Source of the DNA: Chara braunii | Taxonomy: Eukaryota > Streptophyta > Charophyceae > Charales > Characeae | Length of the DNA stretch: 57,892 bases | Assembly: GCA_003427395.1 (NCBI GenBank) | Contig: BFEA01000002.1 | Location: forward strand, 2,304,652-2,362,543 | Direction: 5' to 3' | Part shown: in pieces, positions 12,586 through 23,825 of the stretch | How the letters are laid out: each line of letters starts with the position of its first letter | Position numbering within the stretch: position 1 is the stretch's first letter | Made by a program: the position numbers and the translations under genes | Notes under the pieces: model-generated | Seen by the model: the letters and a program-made list of their open reading frames with translations, nothing else | Told to the model about the DNA's origin: nothing | The model's database searches: none

Positions 12586-12735
12586 CGGACCGGACACCGA
12601 CCGAATCCGGACCCTGGAACGTGAACCTTTCTGGCCCTTCCGAACTTTCGGAACACTGAAATTTTCTGCAGGATCCGGACCGGTCCGGAAACCCTTTTCG
12701 GATGCCTATCCGGATACCTCATATTTTTTAGGAGA
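12575..12735. mobile_element. hAT-like element X, one terminal part only
   Basis: Starts CATAGCTACGCCGGACCGGA and continues with repeated GGTCCGGA-type words, matching the terminus CATGGCTACGCCGGACCC of the elements at 30058-31283. The opposite end and right-hand target duplication are not seen; they may lie in the N gap or have been deleted. It entered LINE B just at the start of the endonuclease domain. An A-rich tract (12737-12757) and a further CCGGATACC word follow. Confidence 0.55.
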
Positions 12736-12839
12736 AAAAAAAAAAAAAAAAAAAAGGTACGTACATACGTATCCGGATACCTCGGTGTGTTGTCATATTC
12801 GCTATACACTAAAAAAAAAAATGGTTGGCGGTGTGTGTA

Positions 12840-13035
12840 TAGGATGAGCAAAATCAGAATGAATCTTCAGCCAGTACATAGAACTATACATTGCCACATT
12901 TTTTTTTCCTTTTTTTTTTCGTGTGTGCATGAACAAATCAGCCTGCGAATATACACCACGACCGAAAGATACATTGAAAAGAAATCCCGGTGTATGGACT
13001 AAGGTGCTGTCAGACGCAAATGTTGCACACACAGA

Positions 13036-13071
<36 letters not shown>

Positions 13072-13159
13072 ATGTAAGTCTGACCTCATGGTACTTCCAT
13101 CGATAGGATGAGCAAAATCGAATGATCTACCACTAGAACATGAAAATATACACTGCCAC

Positions 13160-13207
<48 letters not shown>
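12840..13207. repeat. Simple repeats with a duplicated ~55 bp segment
   Basis: The segment AGGATGAGCAAAATC...TGCCAC occurs at about 12841-12898 and again at 13107-13159. Between them are T-runs and a GA array (13036-13070); after the second copy is a TG array (13162-13207) that runs into the gap. No gene. Confidence 0.7.
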
Positions 13208-14085
13208 NNNNNNNNNNNNNNNNNNNNNNNNNNNNNNNNNNNNNNNNNNNNNNNNNNNNNNNNNNNNNNNNNNNNNNNNNNNNNNNNNNNNNNNNNNNNN
13301 NNNNNNNNNNNNNNNNNNNNNNNNNNNNNNNNNNNNNNNNNNNNNNNNNNNNNNNNNNNNNNNNNNNNNNNNNNNNNNNNNNNNNNNNNNNNNNNNNNNN
13401 NNNNNNNNNNNNNNNNNNNNNNNNNNNNNNNNNNNNNNNNNNNNNNNNNNNNNNNNNNNNNNNNNNNNNNNNNNNNNNNNNNNNNNNNNNNNNNNNNNNN
13501 NNNNNNNNNNNNNNNNNNNNNNNNNNNNNNNNNNNNNNNNNNNNNNNNNNNNNNNNNNNNNNNNNNNNNNNNNNNNNNNNNNNNNNNNNNNNNNNNNNNN
13601 NNNNNNNNNNNNNNNNNNNNNNNNNNNNNNNNNNNNNNNNNNNNNNNNNNNNNNNNNNNNNNNNNNNNNNNNNNNNNNNNNNNNNNNNNNNNNNNNNNNN
13701 NNNNNNNNNNNNNNNNNNNNNNNNNNNNNNNNNNNNNNNNNNNNNNNNNNNNNNNNNNNNNNNNNNNNNNNNNNNNNNNNNNNNNNNNNNNNNNNNNNNN
13801 NNNNNNNNNNNNNNNNNNNNNNNNNNNNNNNNNNNNNNNNNNNNNNNNNNNNNNNNNNNNNNNNNNNNNNNNNNNNNNNNNNNNNNNNNNNNNNNNNNNN
13901 NNNNNNNNNNNNNNNNNNNNNNNNNNNNNNNNNNNNNNNNNNNNNNNNNNNNNNNNNNNNNNNNNNNNNNNNNNNNNNNNNNNNNNNNNNNNNNNNNNNN
14001 NNNNNNNNNNNNNNNNNNNNNNNNNNNNNNNNNNNNNNNNNNNNNNNNNNNNNNNNNNNNNNNNNNNNNNNNNNNNNNNNNNNNN
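13208..14085. other. Assembly gap (878 N)
   Basis: Unknown bases flanked on both sides by GT dinucleotide repeat, so the gap probably arose at an unresolved microsatellite. Long translated frames across it are artefacts. Confidence 0.99.
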
Positions 14086-14087
14086 GT

Positions 14088-14179
<92 letters not shown>

Positions 14180-14215
14180 GACGACGACTGAGACTATAAT
14201 GGACATGATGACGAC

Positions 14216-14286
<71 letters not shown>

Positions 14287-14388
14287 GACGACGACGATGA
14301 CCATAACAAACATGATGACGACGAGAGAGAGAGATTGAGAGGAGGAGGAGGACAACCATAACAGAGGGCGAAGATGAAGGCGAGACGT

Positions 14389-14440
<52 letters not shown>
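14086..14440. repeat. GT, GA and GC/GA compound microsatellites
   Basis: (GT)n at 14086-14112, (GA)n at 14112-14176, 14219-14282 and, after a (GC)n run, 14403-14438. The spacers are near copies of each other (GACGACGACGA...ATGATGACGACGA), so this is a degenerate higher-order tandem array with GA and GAC units. Confidence 0.9.
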
Positions 14441-14569
14441 TTCGCGTTGCTTCACCCTGCTGCACGCGTTGTTTTATGAGCTGGTCGCCATGCAGCTGCT
14501 CGCTGCTCATCGTGCTGCCCCACGCGTGCATGTCGCTTGTACGGGGAGACGCCTTCAAAAAGTGGCGCG

Positions 14570-17209
14570 GGGAAAGAATTGCGTCAGCCACTGTCTTGAG
14601 TCTAGCTTTCCGCCTTGATCTAGTAAGACCTTCCCATTTTTTAAAAGGCGGGAGAGCATGATCGTGACATCAACTTCTGTCCAGTAGTCTCATGCTTTGA
14701 TTTTCATTTGTTGGAGCTCTGTTAACGTGTTTTGGGTGTACCAACATAAGTCAACAGCTCGTGTATGCTCATACCTAAGGAACACGTCCTTAGCTTAAAT
14801 CCTATGAGCATCAGAAGATAGGATAAACACAGAAGAGCCCCCTGGCGAAAAATGTGCTTGAATAATTTTGACAATTTCTGCTTTAAACCTTGCTTCCCCT
14901 GCCATGTTACCTATTAGGGATGAAAGAGGGTCCACTGGAGCTCCATACATTGTTACCTCTCCATGTATTGATCCTATCGGCTCTGATAAGCCTACCTCCT
15001 ATACGCCTTCTTTCAGCCTAACTGGTAAGATCAGCACTCCTAATTTAGACAGGGCTAGATCAGCCTGTCCCCTACCATCAACAGGCTTAACTTTTGTCTC
15101 CTGCTGATCAACAAATGTTTTTGTTGTGAGGATTTCCCTCTTGCTTTGAGCTGAGATGCCTTGTGGTCAAGGGGTTTTTCGGGTGGTTCCTCATACGCCT
15201 GCCTATTTTCGTTCCTTTCATTTAAGTCGACATTTCCTGAAGTGATCCTATTTTCATGACTTATTTTATTTTGCGGGTCCGTTGAGGGTTGGGGGAGGAC
15301 AAAATTGTCTATTAATTCTTTGTACCTTGCTGTGTTTTGCATACTTCCTCTTAGGGTTGAGTAAGTATTAGATACTTTCTCCTGTCAACTCTGAAATTAG
15401 TTGTTTGAGTTGATGAGAAACCATATTTTTAATCCCGCAAAGTGGGGGTCCACCCTCATCTGCAGAAATCCAATTTTGACCCTCACCCCTCCTCTCCTCA
15501 ACCCTCTTTCCTATGCCTGAGTCCTTGGTTCCATCGCCGGGTCCCTCACTGTTTTGAACCATTTTCGCTTGCTGTTTATGTTGCGCCTGTGCCTGTGCTG
15601 CTTGTGACTCCATATCTGTAATTCTTGTATCTGATCCTTGTACATCCGATCTCTTTTGTGGATAAGACAGGCTGATTTGGAGTTTTGTGTGTTGATCTGA
15701 TTGTGATTCTGAGTCTATCAGTTGGAACCCAGCATCACAAGTGGCATGTACTCCTTGAATAACCTCCGGTTTATCATTTCCATGCTCTGATCCAAAATCT
15801 GCAGTCAGATGCAAATCCAAGTCCTCCAGATGAGTTGGGAGAGTGTGATTGTCCATTGAGTTCTGCTGGGCATTTCTCATCGGAATCATTGAGTCCCTCT
15901 CCGATTCTGAGTTTTGCATGCCTATTGGGACTAGGTCTTCGTGGACGCTCACATTCCCCCCCGATCCCAAGGCTTGCTTGCTGGCCAGATCTGTCTGGAC
16001 CTGATCACATTGGGTTTGGAATCTTACTGTCACTATTGGCAGCAAGTGGTGACACATTTGTTGCCAGGTTACTTCTTGTGGCAATCCTTGTTCTAACGCT
16101 GTTCGGAGGCTTGGAACTGGTTTCTAAAAGAGTAACCAGTTGCACATATGTGACGTCCCAGAACTCCTTTGTACCGCCTTGAAATTTTATCTTGAGGCTT
16201 TCTAGTAGCCATTCCGCCACTTTTTGGAGTTCTACTGCACTCTCCCCTGTTCGTGATTGCCTTGAATCTAAATCAGCACTTCTGGGGAAGAGGGAACACC
16301 TGGGGTTGGTTCAATGTCCACTGGCTGTGGACCTAGGCCCTACATTTATAGCACCAAGGTCCGAATTTGTGTGCTGTGTGAATTTGACACAGTCGTCCCC
16401 CCATTTTGAACGGCATAATATCGTCTAGGAAGAAGGGCTGGTCCTTGGGGAGATCCAACGCAATCATCATATAGTCATCCCTCTTTGCCACGTACGTCGG
16501 TAGTGAATCTAGAAAGTCAACAATCTTGTAGTGCTGACCAAAATCGTGAATGAAAGTTGCTTGAACCTCCACCGGGATGTGTCTCAGTTCTACCTAGTAA
16601 TAATCTCTCATAAGTCGATCTCTTTTTTCCTCAGGGCCTATCTTTTTCGATACCCATGGGTAGATCCGGACATCTGATTGGTAACAGCGTGGCCTTTTGC
16701 AAGCATCAATTTTTTGCATATCCTGTTCAAATAGGCTTAATATCGTAAAAACCGTGGGTGTCAGTGGCTGGATCAGGAAAAAATCCTTAACTGCCTCTGG
16801 TCCATTCTTTATTGATTCCAAATGTTTACAGATCCGTTTATTTTGTCATTTACTGATCTGTGCACACAATCATCGTAAAATATCCAGTTACTCGCATGTT
16901 TAGAATAGACTGCATCCCTTTGTGCCAACTCGTCTGCAGGGTAAGATTTCATGAGCATCTTCCTTCCTCCTTGGTCAACTTCCTTCTGTTCCGAGAGAAT
17001 TAGGAAGAGAGTTAGGAAGTATGCCCTTGCCGAGGTCAGGTTTCTCAAGGGAACTTTGAGTTCCTCGGCTGGCAGACCGGTGTCAGTGACTGGGGTCTTG
17101 CGATTGTTAATGATTTGCCCTCCAACGTTTCCCTAACCTTTTGTCCCCATGATGGTTCTTGTGCAGTCTGAGGAGGGAGGGAAGACTTAGATGATTGAGG
17201 CACTTGCAT
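14570..17209 (-). pseudogene. LINE B ORF1 (probable nucleic-acid-binding protein)
   Basis: ORF1 in broken frames. A possible start ATG lies at 17207-17209, upstream of everything kept in LINE A. The N-terminal half holds ARAYFLTLFLILSEQKEVDQGG and a Trp-rich block, then GGRLCQIHTAHKFGPWCYKC (about 16390-16335), which resembles the DUF4283/zinc-knuckle region of plant LINE ORF1 or Gag-like proteins; only a CxxC pair is clear, because a stop follows. The middle is Gln/Ser/Asp-rich and low complexity. The C-terminal part shares ISELTGE (15375) and LILPVRL (about 15030) with LINE A. Frame breaks occur near 17045, 16590, 16330 and 15350. Its job would be RNA packaging. Family assignment beyond LINE ORF1 is uncertain. 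Confidence 0.7.
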
Positions 17210-17469
17210 TGTTTGTTTTCCTCATTTATCCCCTTCCATCCTCCTTTCTTCTTCCGTTAATACCTCATCCTCCGCTTCGTGCATGACCAGAGCCAATGCT
17301 GGGGAGATGACTCCCTACCCTTCCGATGAAGTACAGAAGATACGGCACTGGCTGATGTAGTATGACAGGAGAAATACATACAAAAGCCTGAGAATCAGGA
17401 GAGATAGGTCACAGCCAATCCTCAGTTTCTAACTTCTAACGTACTCAAATACTCATCATACTTTTCTGG
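17210..17469. other. Possible 5' UTR of LINE B
   Basis: On the minus strand this purine-rich stretch leads into the ORF1 start and has no frame of its own. The 5' boundary of LINE B could lie anywhere up to the polyA repeat at 17470. Confidence 0.35.
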
Positions 17470-17632
17470 AAAACTACGTATAAGGGACGCTGGACCTGTT
17501 TTCCAGCAGGTGCAGCTCCCCACCAATAGAATGGAGCCAATGGAGCCAACAGGAGGCCTGCTAGGGGTGGTTGCTCGTATCACTATCCCTAGCGGGATCA
17601 ACTGATGTTAAAAAAAAAAAAGAAAAAGAAAG
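17470..17632 (+). mobile_element. SINE-like polyA repeat S, copy 3
   Basis: Contains GGGACGCTGGACC, TTTCCAGCAGGTGCAGCTCC and CACCAATAGA-TGGAGCC as in the copy at 7880-8088, and ends GATGTTA followed by an A-rich tail (17608-17632). It lacks the first half-unit present in copy 1. Confidence 0.55.
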
Positions 17633-19021
17633 ACTCTTGGGGCTCTGATTGCTGCAAAAGTTCTGCCTCACCCTTTCAAGTTTGCCTGCTGTGCCCTGCT
17701 GACCCCCTATGCTATGGTCTTTTTTTATGGATGGGTAAGGTGAACAAATGAGATGTGAGCCATACCAGCACACATGCTGGGAACAAAGAGGTCCGAACCT
17801 GGTCCGAAGATTGGCCCGGGTTAGTGTTAGCTTAGAACAACTGTAGAGTCTGTGAGGCCTGGCCAAAAGCCAGGACTCCCAGGAGTTGTGGGAGCAGACA
17901 AATCAAAATTTCAAAAACAATGGCCTTCTCCCTTGGAGGGTTGGTTCTATAGTGCACTCACAAAAGTCACTTTCCTGGATGTATCCGGCCGTGGTTACAA
18001 CTGGATTCCATCGCTGGCAATCCTTGTCTGTGTGCGTAGTCTCACGCTTAGTCTGTATTCATCGCCTTGAAAATGTGACAAGTCACCGCCCAACCTATTT
18101 GTTTATTTGTGTCCCTGAGAACTGTACGATATTTCCCATTCTACAATTCTAGCCTTGCATTCTTTACACACACACATACACAAAAAAAATCAAAGAAGAA
18201 AAAAAAAGCCTTGTAAGTTGTAAACTAATAATGCTTGTGCTCGACTTGCTTACTTTGTGGAAATTCTTGATGATAGTCGGGGCTCCACTGAAATGTTGAA
18301 GCTTTTCCATTACTTTTCACTGTGCGCGCCCAGTACAGGGCATGGGCGGACGTTCGGCAGAGAGGGTTCCGGGCCTGGATGTTCATTCCATAAAGTAGCA
18401 GGCCGTGGACGGTAGCTCTTCAGCTAAGAATTTGGCTAAATGAATGTGGACTGAAAAATGGGCTGAGGCCACGGTTTTGTAAAGTCTGAAGTCGCGGAAC
18501 TCTTGCAATAACAGTGGTCATTGCGGTATGTGAAACCCCGCCCCTCTCTTACACTATGGTAGGAGTCCTTACTTTAAGATCAAGAATTTCCACGTCTTAG
18601 CTCTGTAACATCTCATTGTTTCATCAGCCAGCACATGTAATTTGGGTATTACTGATTTTGTGAAAGGAGGACAATTATTCCAGGCGGGTGATGTCTTCCT
18701 ACCAATTGAAAGGGGGGCCATCTTCCCCCCAAACAGGGAAAGAAGAAAGAAAAGGGGAGACCAGTCGACGCCTTTCACATCACCTCACTTCATTCAACAG
18801 GTTTGAGCCCGCATTCATTGCTCATCATGACGCCACTGGCAAACAATGTACCAACCAAACAAATAGAGAAAATAAGAAGAGAAAAAGAAAAAAGAAAAAA
18901 AATGATGCACCCGCTCGATCGTCAGTCAACAACATGCATTGCTTGCCATGAAACCACCAGTACACGTGGGTATGGCGGCGCTGCACTGCGCACCAAGCTT
19001 TTCCGAACTGCCAGCGGTGCA
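17633..19021. other. No gene seen
   Basis: Non-coding sequence with short A-rich and CA tracts (18168-18212, 18865-18901). No conserved frame or recognised repeat. A word CAAAAGCCAGGACT occurs at about 17862 and again near 19891. Confidence 0.55.
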
Positions 19022-19029
19022 CTTTTTAT

Positions 19030-19528
19030 CTAGGTTACCTGATCGGACGTCCGGGATGTCCGACCGGACGTCTGGTCGGATGTTAGACCGGACAGGGTAT
19101 GTCCGACCTACCGCAAAAAAAAAAGAAAAAAAAATTGAAAAAAATTGAAAAAAATTGTGTGGCTTTCACCTTGCATAAGGTGTATGCCACCAAAATTTTG
19201 GCTCATTTGGGCAAGTAGAATAAACAATAAAAATCTTCAAAGATTCTAATCCCCACCGATACCCCTCCTATCCCCACCAAAACCCCTCGTACCCACCTCC
19301 CCCCCCTACCCCAAATACCACCCTATCACCAAATGATCAGAAAAATCTGAAAATTTTTTTGGGGGGTCTCTAGGGCATGCGCAACACTGTCATTTTTTTT
19401 TAATTATTTTTTTAAATATTATTTAGTGCCAAAAAGCCGTCGTCCGGAAATCCGGACGACGGGGGTACAGGACGTATGGGGGAGATGTCCGGGGGAGACG
19501 TCCGGTCTCCGGACCGTTGGTAACCTAG
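19030..19528. mobile_element. hAT-like non-autonomous element Y
   Basis: A 499 bp element with perfect 10-bp ends CTAGGTTACC...GGTAACCTAG. Flanking 8-mers CTTTTTAT (19022-19029) and CTTTTTTT (19529-19536) agree at 7 of 8 positions, the target size of hAT transposases. Just inside both ends are clustered CGGACGTCCGG-type words. The core is A/T- and C-rich and non-coding. It would need a transposase from elsewhere. Confidence 0.65.
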
Positions 19529-19536
19529 CTTTTTTT

Positions 19537-20140
19537 CTCTTTTTGCTGGAGTGGCTAGCCATTGTGGTCTGGGTAGCCCCGAGCCGCAGAAATTTCAGAT
19601 TTGGCAACTCATGATTCTCTACTAGGCTGGGGCCGTGTACCGGCGGTTTAGACTACCAGTTCGCCTGAGCCTAAATGTATGAATGGAAAAAGAAAACAAC
19701 CGCCCGGGCCTGAAACGTCACTCCTACTGGGTCACACTGATTTTGATTGGTATATGTATTAAGTTCCGCGCAAATATTTTACGTAGGTTGCCCACACCAC
19801 GTGTCATTTCCTACAGTAATAATGTTAGCAGACGACTTAACAGTACGTACTACGTATACTAGCCTCCAAGTTGCCTATGAGTGCACTGGTCAAAAGCCAG
19901 GACTGTAAGGCCCTGTTTTCCAAAAAGGAAAAAAAAAGGGTTGCTTGAAACGGTGCTTTTTTTTTTTTTAATATAAGAATTTCCTTAAAATGCCACAACC
20001 TTGAACGATGAGAACTATAATTGAGTTATGATGTGTACTTTACTGCTTGTCAATCTCACCATTGGCTTGCTTTCGTGTGCATGTTCACATTAATTCACTA
20101 CTATGAGTATTGTCTTAGGCAAAAGTTGCTTAAAACAATG
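19537..20140. other. No gene seen
   Basis: Non-coding spacer with homopolymer A and T runs (19929-19937, 19958-19970). Nothing recognisable. Confidence 0.55.
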
Positions 20141-20165
20141 TTTTACTCAGCCTTCTTTTTTTCAG

Positions 20166-20455
20166 AATTTCTTTTTTTTTTGTTAATATTTTTTTTTTTA
20201 TCTTCACCTGATTGCATCTGGATTTGAATTTGGGTCTGTATTTCAATAGTTCAGGGGCGTGGTCCCACTAGCAAAGAGGATCAGATCAAATGCCTGAATC
20301 TGGATGTGTTTTTGCAGAGAGGTGCAGGAAATCGCGATTGAACTGCTTTTCTGCATCTCTGCATAAAACACATCCAGATTCAGGAGCTTGATCCTGTCCT
20401 CTTTTTGCTAGTGGGACCTCGGCCCAGGGGTGTACCAACTGAGCTAGGCCCATTG
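20166..20455 (-). mobile_element. tRNA-derived SINE with an inserted hairpin
   Basis: On the minus strand the element begins GGGCCTAGCTCAGTTGGTA near 20453. TAGCTCAGTTGG is a perfect polIII A box. After removal of the hairpin at 20258-20424, a degenerate B box (ATTCAAATCC, near 20220) follows at normal tRNA spacing, then A-rich tail sequence (20200-20166). Similar T-rich words around CAGAATT-TCTTTT on both sides (about 20155-20178 and 20460-20485) could be the target duplication. It is a tRNA relic or SINE, not a functional tRNA. Confidence 0.5.
20258..20424. mobile_element. Hairpin MITE inside the SINE
   Basis: A nearly complete palindrome of 167 bp. GGTCCCACTAGCAAAGAGGA and CTGAATCTGGATGTGTTTT on the left are mirrored on the right. 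CAGGGG lies on both sides (20252-20257 and 20425-20430), fitting a 6-bp target duplication. Non-coding; the transcript would fold into one long stem. Confidence 0.65.
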
Positions 20456-20485
20456 GTGTTTTTTTTTTTTTCAGAATTCTTTTCG

Positions 20486-21345
20486 CATTTCGTTTAGAAC
20501 TTTCTGGTGTGAATGCCCCGCATGCGGTGCACCAGTGCGATGTGGGCTGTGCGTCACACCCGCACACTTTGCACGCATTGTGCACTGCGAGTATTATGTA
20601 AATTGATGACCAGTTCTTCTTCGATGATTAGCATCAGTACATGTGCAGTGGACTCTACCACTCATCTAGAAATACCTCGGTAACAGTGCAACAGTTACTG
20701 TAGCTGCAGTGTGTTCTGGATCAGAAAGGCCGCTTTTTCCCTGTGAACCTAACCGCACTGCTCACGACTGTCCACAAAATGTATGTATCCTGGCATCGCG
20801 TGTGGTTTGGTTGGTTTCATCAGTTTGATCGGCGTGTAGATATCATCAACAGAGTGCCAAATTGCACACAGCGTGCTGACACACCACACATAGGTAGACC
20901 ATACAAACTGCAACAAGAAGGAAAGTCCAAACACGCGTTGCACGTGTTCCTATAGAAAGTAACAAGGAGCAGTCAATGCGCATGCTGGGGAGAGACCCTA
21001 CAAACGTTTCAACCGGTTCCCAGTCTGGCATCATCAGGAGGACTCTCTAGATGATCAGTGTGTCCCAACAAATTCCCAAAGTGTGCACATTCGGGATGCA
21101 GTCTGCACCGCACTTGTGTGCATGAGAAAAAGAACAAGCATATACTTAGGCCATAAGCAAAATTCTCTCTTTGCCATGGGCTTGCAGACACCTTACTCTG
21201 GGACTTGTGTGATTGTACCCTCTCATAGCGACACTCTTGTTTTGTAAGTATATTGCCCCCCACATCACGACTGACATCAATGCTGGTACCTGCTAAAAAT
21301 GAACGTTACATGATCCACAGTCGCCAGTTTGGCAGATTGCTGCGC
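20486..21345. other. No gene seen
   Basis: Non-coding sequence with no conserved frame and no recognised repeat. Confidence 0.55.
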
Positions 21346-21346
21346 A

Positions 21347-21350
<4 letters not shown>

Positions 21351-21410
<60 letters not shown>

Positions 21411-21436
21411 ATTACACACACACACACACACACACA
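21351..21436. repeat. (TG)n followed by (AC)n
   Basis: About 29 TG units (21351-21408), a short spacer, then 11 AC units (21415-21436). The two arrays are complementary and can fold into a hairpin. Confidence 0.95.
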
Positions 21437-21642
21437 GGCCATTCGTGGAAATTCCAATGCGCAGTCAAATGATACATGCCATAGTGTGTGTGTACTCCAT
21501 CTCTGTCACACCCACACCTAAACCTCTCCCCGCACTCTCTTGCTTACACGGCAATGCCCTGTTTATTTTTTGTTTCGTTTTGTGTGTGTGAGGGCGTGCG
21601 CATGCGTGTGCATGTGTATGCATGTGTGTGTGTTTGTGTATG

Positions 21643-21658
21643 AGTGCGCGCGCGCGCG

Positions 21659-21752
<94 letters not shown>
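21643..21752. repeat. (CG)n/(GA)n compound microsatellite
   Basis: CG array at 21644-21675 merging into a GA array up to 21752. Confidence 0.95.
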
Positions 21753-21754
<2 letters not shown>

Positions 21755-22679
21755 GCCTACGTGTGAGAAAGAGTAGCAGCGGGAGACGGCACACGTTATT
21801 TGACATGCGTGTTGAATTCCAATGCATCCTCCTCTGTGTGTCTCTGCGTATGTGTAGTACAGTGCCGGTACTGGTCTTACATGGACACTAAACCCAAAAA
21901 GGAAGCCCCCAGAGGCCGAGCTCGTTTCACATACTATTGGACACTAGACATTTCTTTCGTTTCAAGCCCTGAATCACAGATCAGTGGCCTGGCCACATGC
22001 CCTATGAAAGATTGGCACTAGTGTCATTATGGAAGGGTCTCTCAGAAGACATTTCCCAAAGTGTTTTCTGGGAAACATGTATAGGAGAGAGATGGGAGTG
22101 GTCAAATTGGATCTATCTTTTAAGCATGGAAAGGCAAATGAACTTGGGGGCCACAAGATCATCAATTAAGATCCGGATGTGTTTTCTGTCAGTAATTTGG
22201 GGACTAACCGCCATCCGTCCCCCAAATGAAAACTTACTTCCCAAGAATTGTTTTGCCTCCCAGGAGTGCAACCACTTTGAAAAGCTCTCTCTCCTGGAGT
22301 ACTTGTGAATCATGCCCCAACCATAGTATTTTTCCTTCTTTCAGAAGCTGCAATGACTGGAACTTGCCAGGCAGACAGAAGGAGCAACTCAGAGTGTTTC
22401 TCAGCCATGAAAGATAGCATGCCTGGTCACATGACACACTGTTGGGGCAAGCCCTGCTGGCGCTATGGTCATGCTCGGAGCGCATGAACCTGGTCGTAAT
22501 AGCGGCCAGGTTGTACTTTCATAGTATGTACAAAGTGCCCGTGGAGCTTGCCCCTTTGTGTCTTCCCAAAGACAGAACATGAAAGATGGTGTCTCTAGGA
22601 TGAAATTTGACCAGCCCTTTGGGTGGTTACAGGCCCACAACAAGTGAGGCATGTACCACTGGCCTCGGTTCAGGTCCAC
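21753..22679. other. No gene seen
   Basis: Non-coding by eye. Short open frames occur on both strands but share no motif with any family I know. Confidence 0.5.
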
Positions 22680-23520
22680 ACAGCCATAAGTCAGGGTTGT
22701 AACTTCTGCTCCAAGTCAAAGCTCAGGGGTCAGAAGTTGCACCTCTAGCTGTAGAAAGGTCTGCGAAAAGTCTAGGGTCAAGGGGTACAGGCCCTACAGG
22801 GTCCAGAGTCAAATGAGGCAACCTTAGAGGGATCTGAGAAAAGTCCTAGGGTCAGGGTCCTGAGTCAAGCGAAGCAACCTGTGCCCCTACGTGAGGCAGT
22901 TGACTCTTGGAAAATCAAGAGTCAGTTGCAACTTGGGCAACCATGACATAATCCCGATAGGTACTCTGGCTGGTCTACAGTTGGAATAGGTAAGACTGTG
23001 ACACTCTGGCCTAGCCTGGAGGGGCACACAGGCTGGTCCAGAGTTGGCTTAGGTAAGACACTGCCTATGGTGGCTCCACGGAAACATTCTGTTCCGGAGT
23101 GGCCCAGAGTGGCACTCATACTAACAGTAACATAATCCCAATAGGCGCCCAGACTGGTCTAGAGTTGGCTTGGGTAAGACATTGCCTAGGGTGGCGCCGT
23201 GGAAACCTTCGGTTCCGGACTGGCCTCGGATCAGAACGCATGACTAATAATAACTGAGGGTGCAAGGGGGGATGGGCCGGATGTCTTCCCTGGCAGGAAT
23301 CGGCCCTGTGGTGAACTGGTGCGGGTTATGGGATCGATAATCTTGCCCCCCTAGCATGAACATTAACACAACCCCTAATGCGGCACTAATAGTAGGCTAT
23401 GCTATAAACATGGTGCCCGGGTTGGGTCAGAAGGGCTGTCTCAGGTAAGACCTTGGTCAGGGTAGAACCAGTAGACACTGCCTAGGGAAGGCTGTAAGGA
23501 ATATTCGCTGTCTGACCAAC
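22680..23520. repeat. Degenerate tandem repeat region
   Basis: Words recur at irregular spacing: GGCTGGTC-(T/C)-AGAGTTGG...GGTAAGACA..TGCCTA..GTGGC and ATAATCCC(A/G)ATAGG (22950 and 23133). The best pair lies at 23030-23103 and 23150-23224. An earlier stretch (22745-22870) repeats TCTAGGGTCA and TGAGTCAA-type words. It looks like an old tandem array; no gene. Confidence 0.6.
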
Positions 23521-23825
23521 CTGGTCTGGTGCTCATAGGGAAAAAAACAACCGGAGTGTATAGAACAATCATGCTTGGCGACCGAAGTGCCCGTGTGACA
23601 AGGCTCGCTCAATAGTGCTTCAACTAGGGCTGGGAGAGGTTTGTCCTGGCCTAGCGCTGGTGTCTGCAACCGCTGTCCGGGATAGGGCCAACATGTGGCC
23701 CCGTAAATGGGGAAACAGAGGTTACACTAAGGAAGCAGAACTATGAGGTAGGTAGGGGTGGGTCCTGTGAGCACCCATTAAAAAAAGAAAAAAGAAAAAA
23801 AAGAGTGATAATTTGCGAAATACCC
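23521..23825. other. No gene seen
   Basis: Non-coding sequence leading into T-rich DNA that marks the tail of the minus-strand repeat S. Confidence 0.5.

Larger units (their letters stand above)
8089..17209 (-). mobile_element. LINE B, nearly full-length non-LTR retrotransposon, interrupted
   Basis: Same family as LINE A, on the opposite strand and meeting it tail to tail. Homologous blocks in order on the minus strand are ORF1 (17209-14570), then endonuclease start NGLASA (about 12560), linker, RT and zinc-binding tail ending near 8130. The link between ORF1 and endonuclease is broken by about 2 kb of partial hAT-like repeat, GA/GT arrays and the N gap (12575-14570). In LINE A the same two points are only about 150 bp apart, which supports a single interrupted element. 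I see no polyA of its own; the A-run at 8062-8088 is on the plus strand. Confidence 0.8.

Noticed and set aside
13086-14591. Very long frames of 300-500 codons on both strands
   Set aside because: They consist of GA/GT dinucleotide translation (Ser-Leu, Arg-Glu, Val-Cys) and unknown residues across the N gap.
21351-21827. Possible CRISPR-like or coding repeat
   Set aside because: Simple TG, AC, CG and GA microsatellites without unique spacers.
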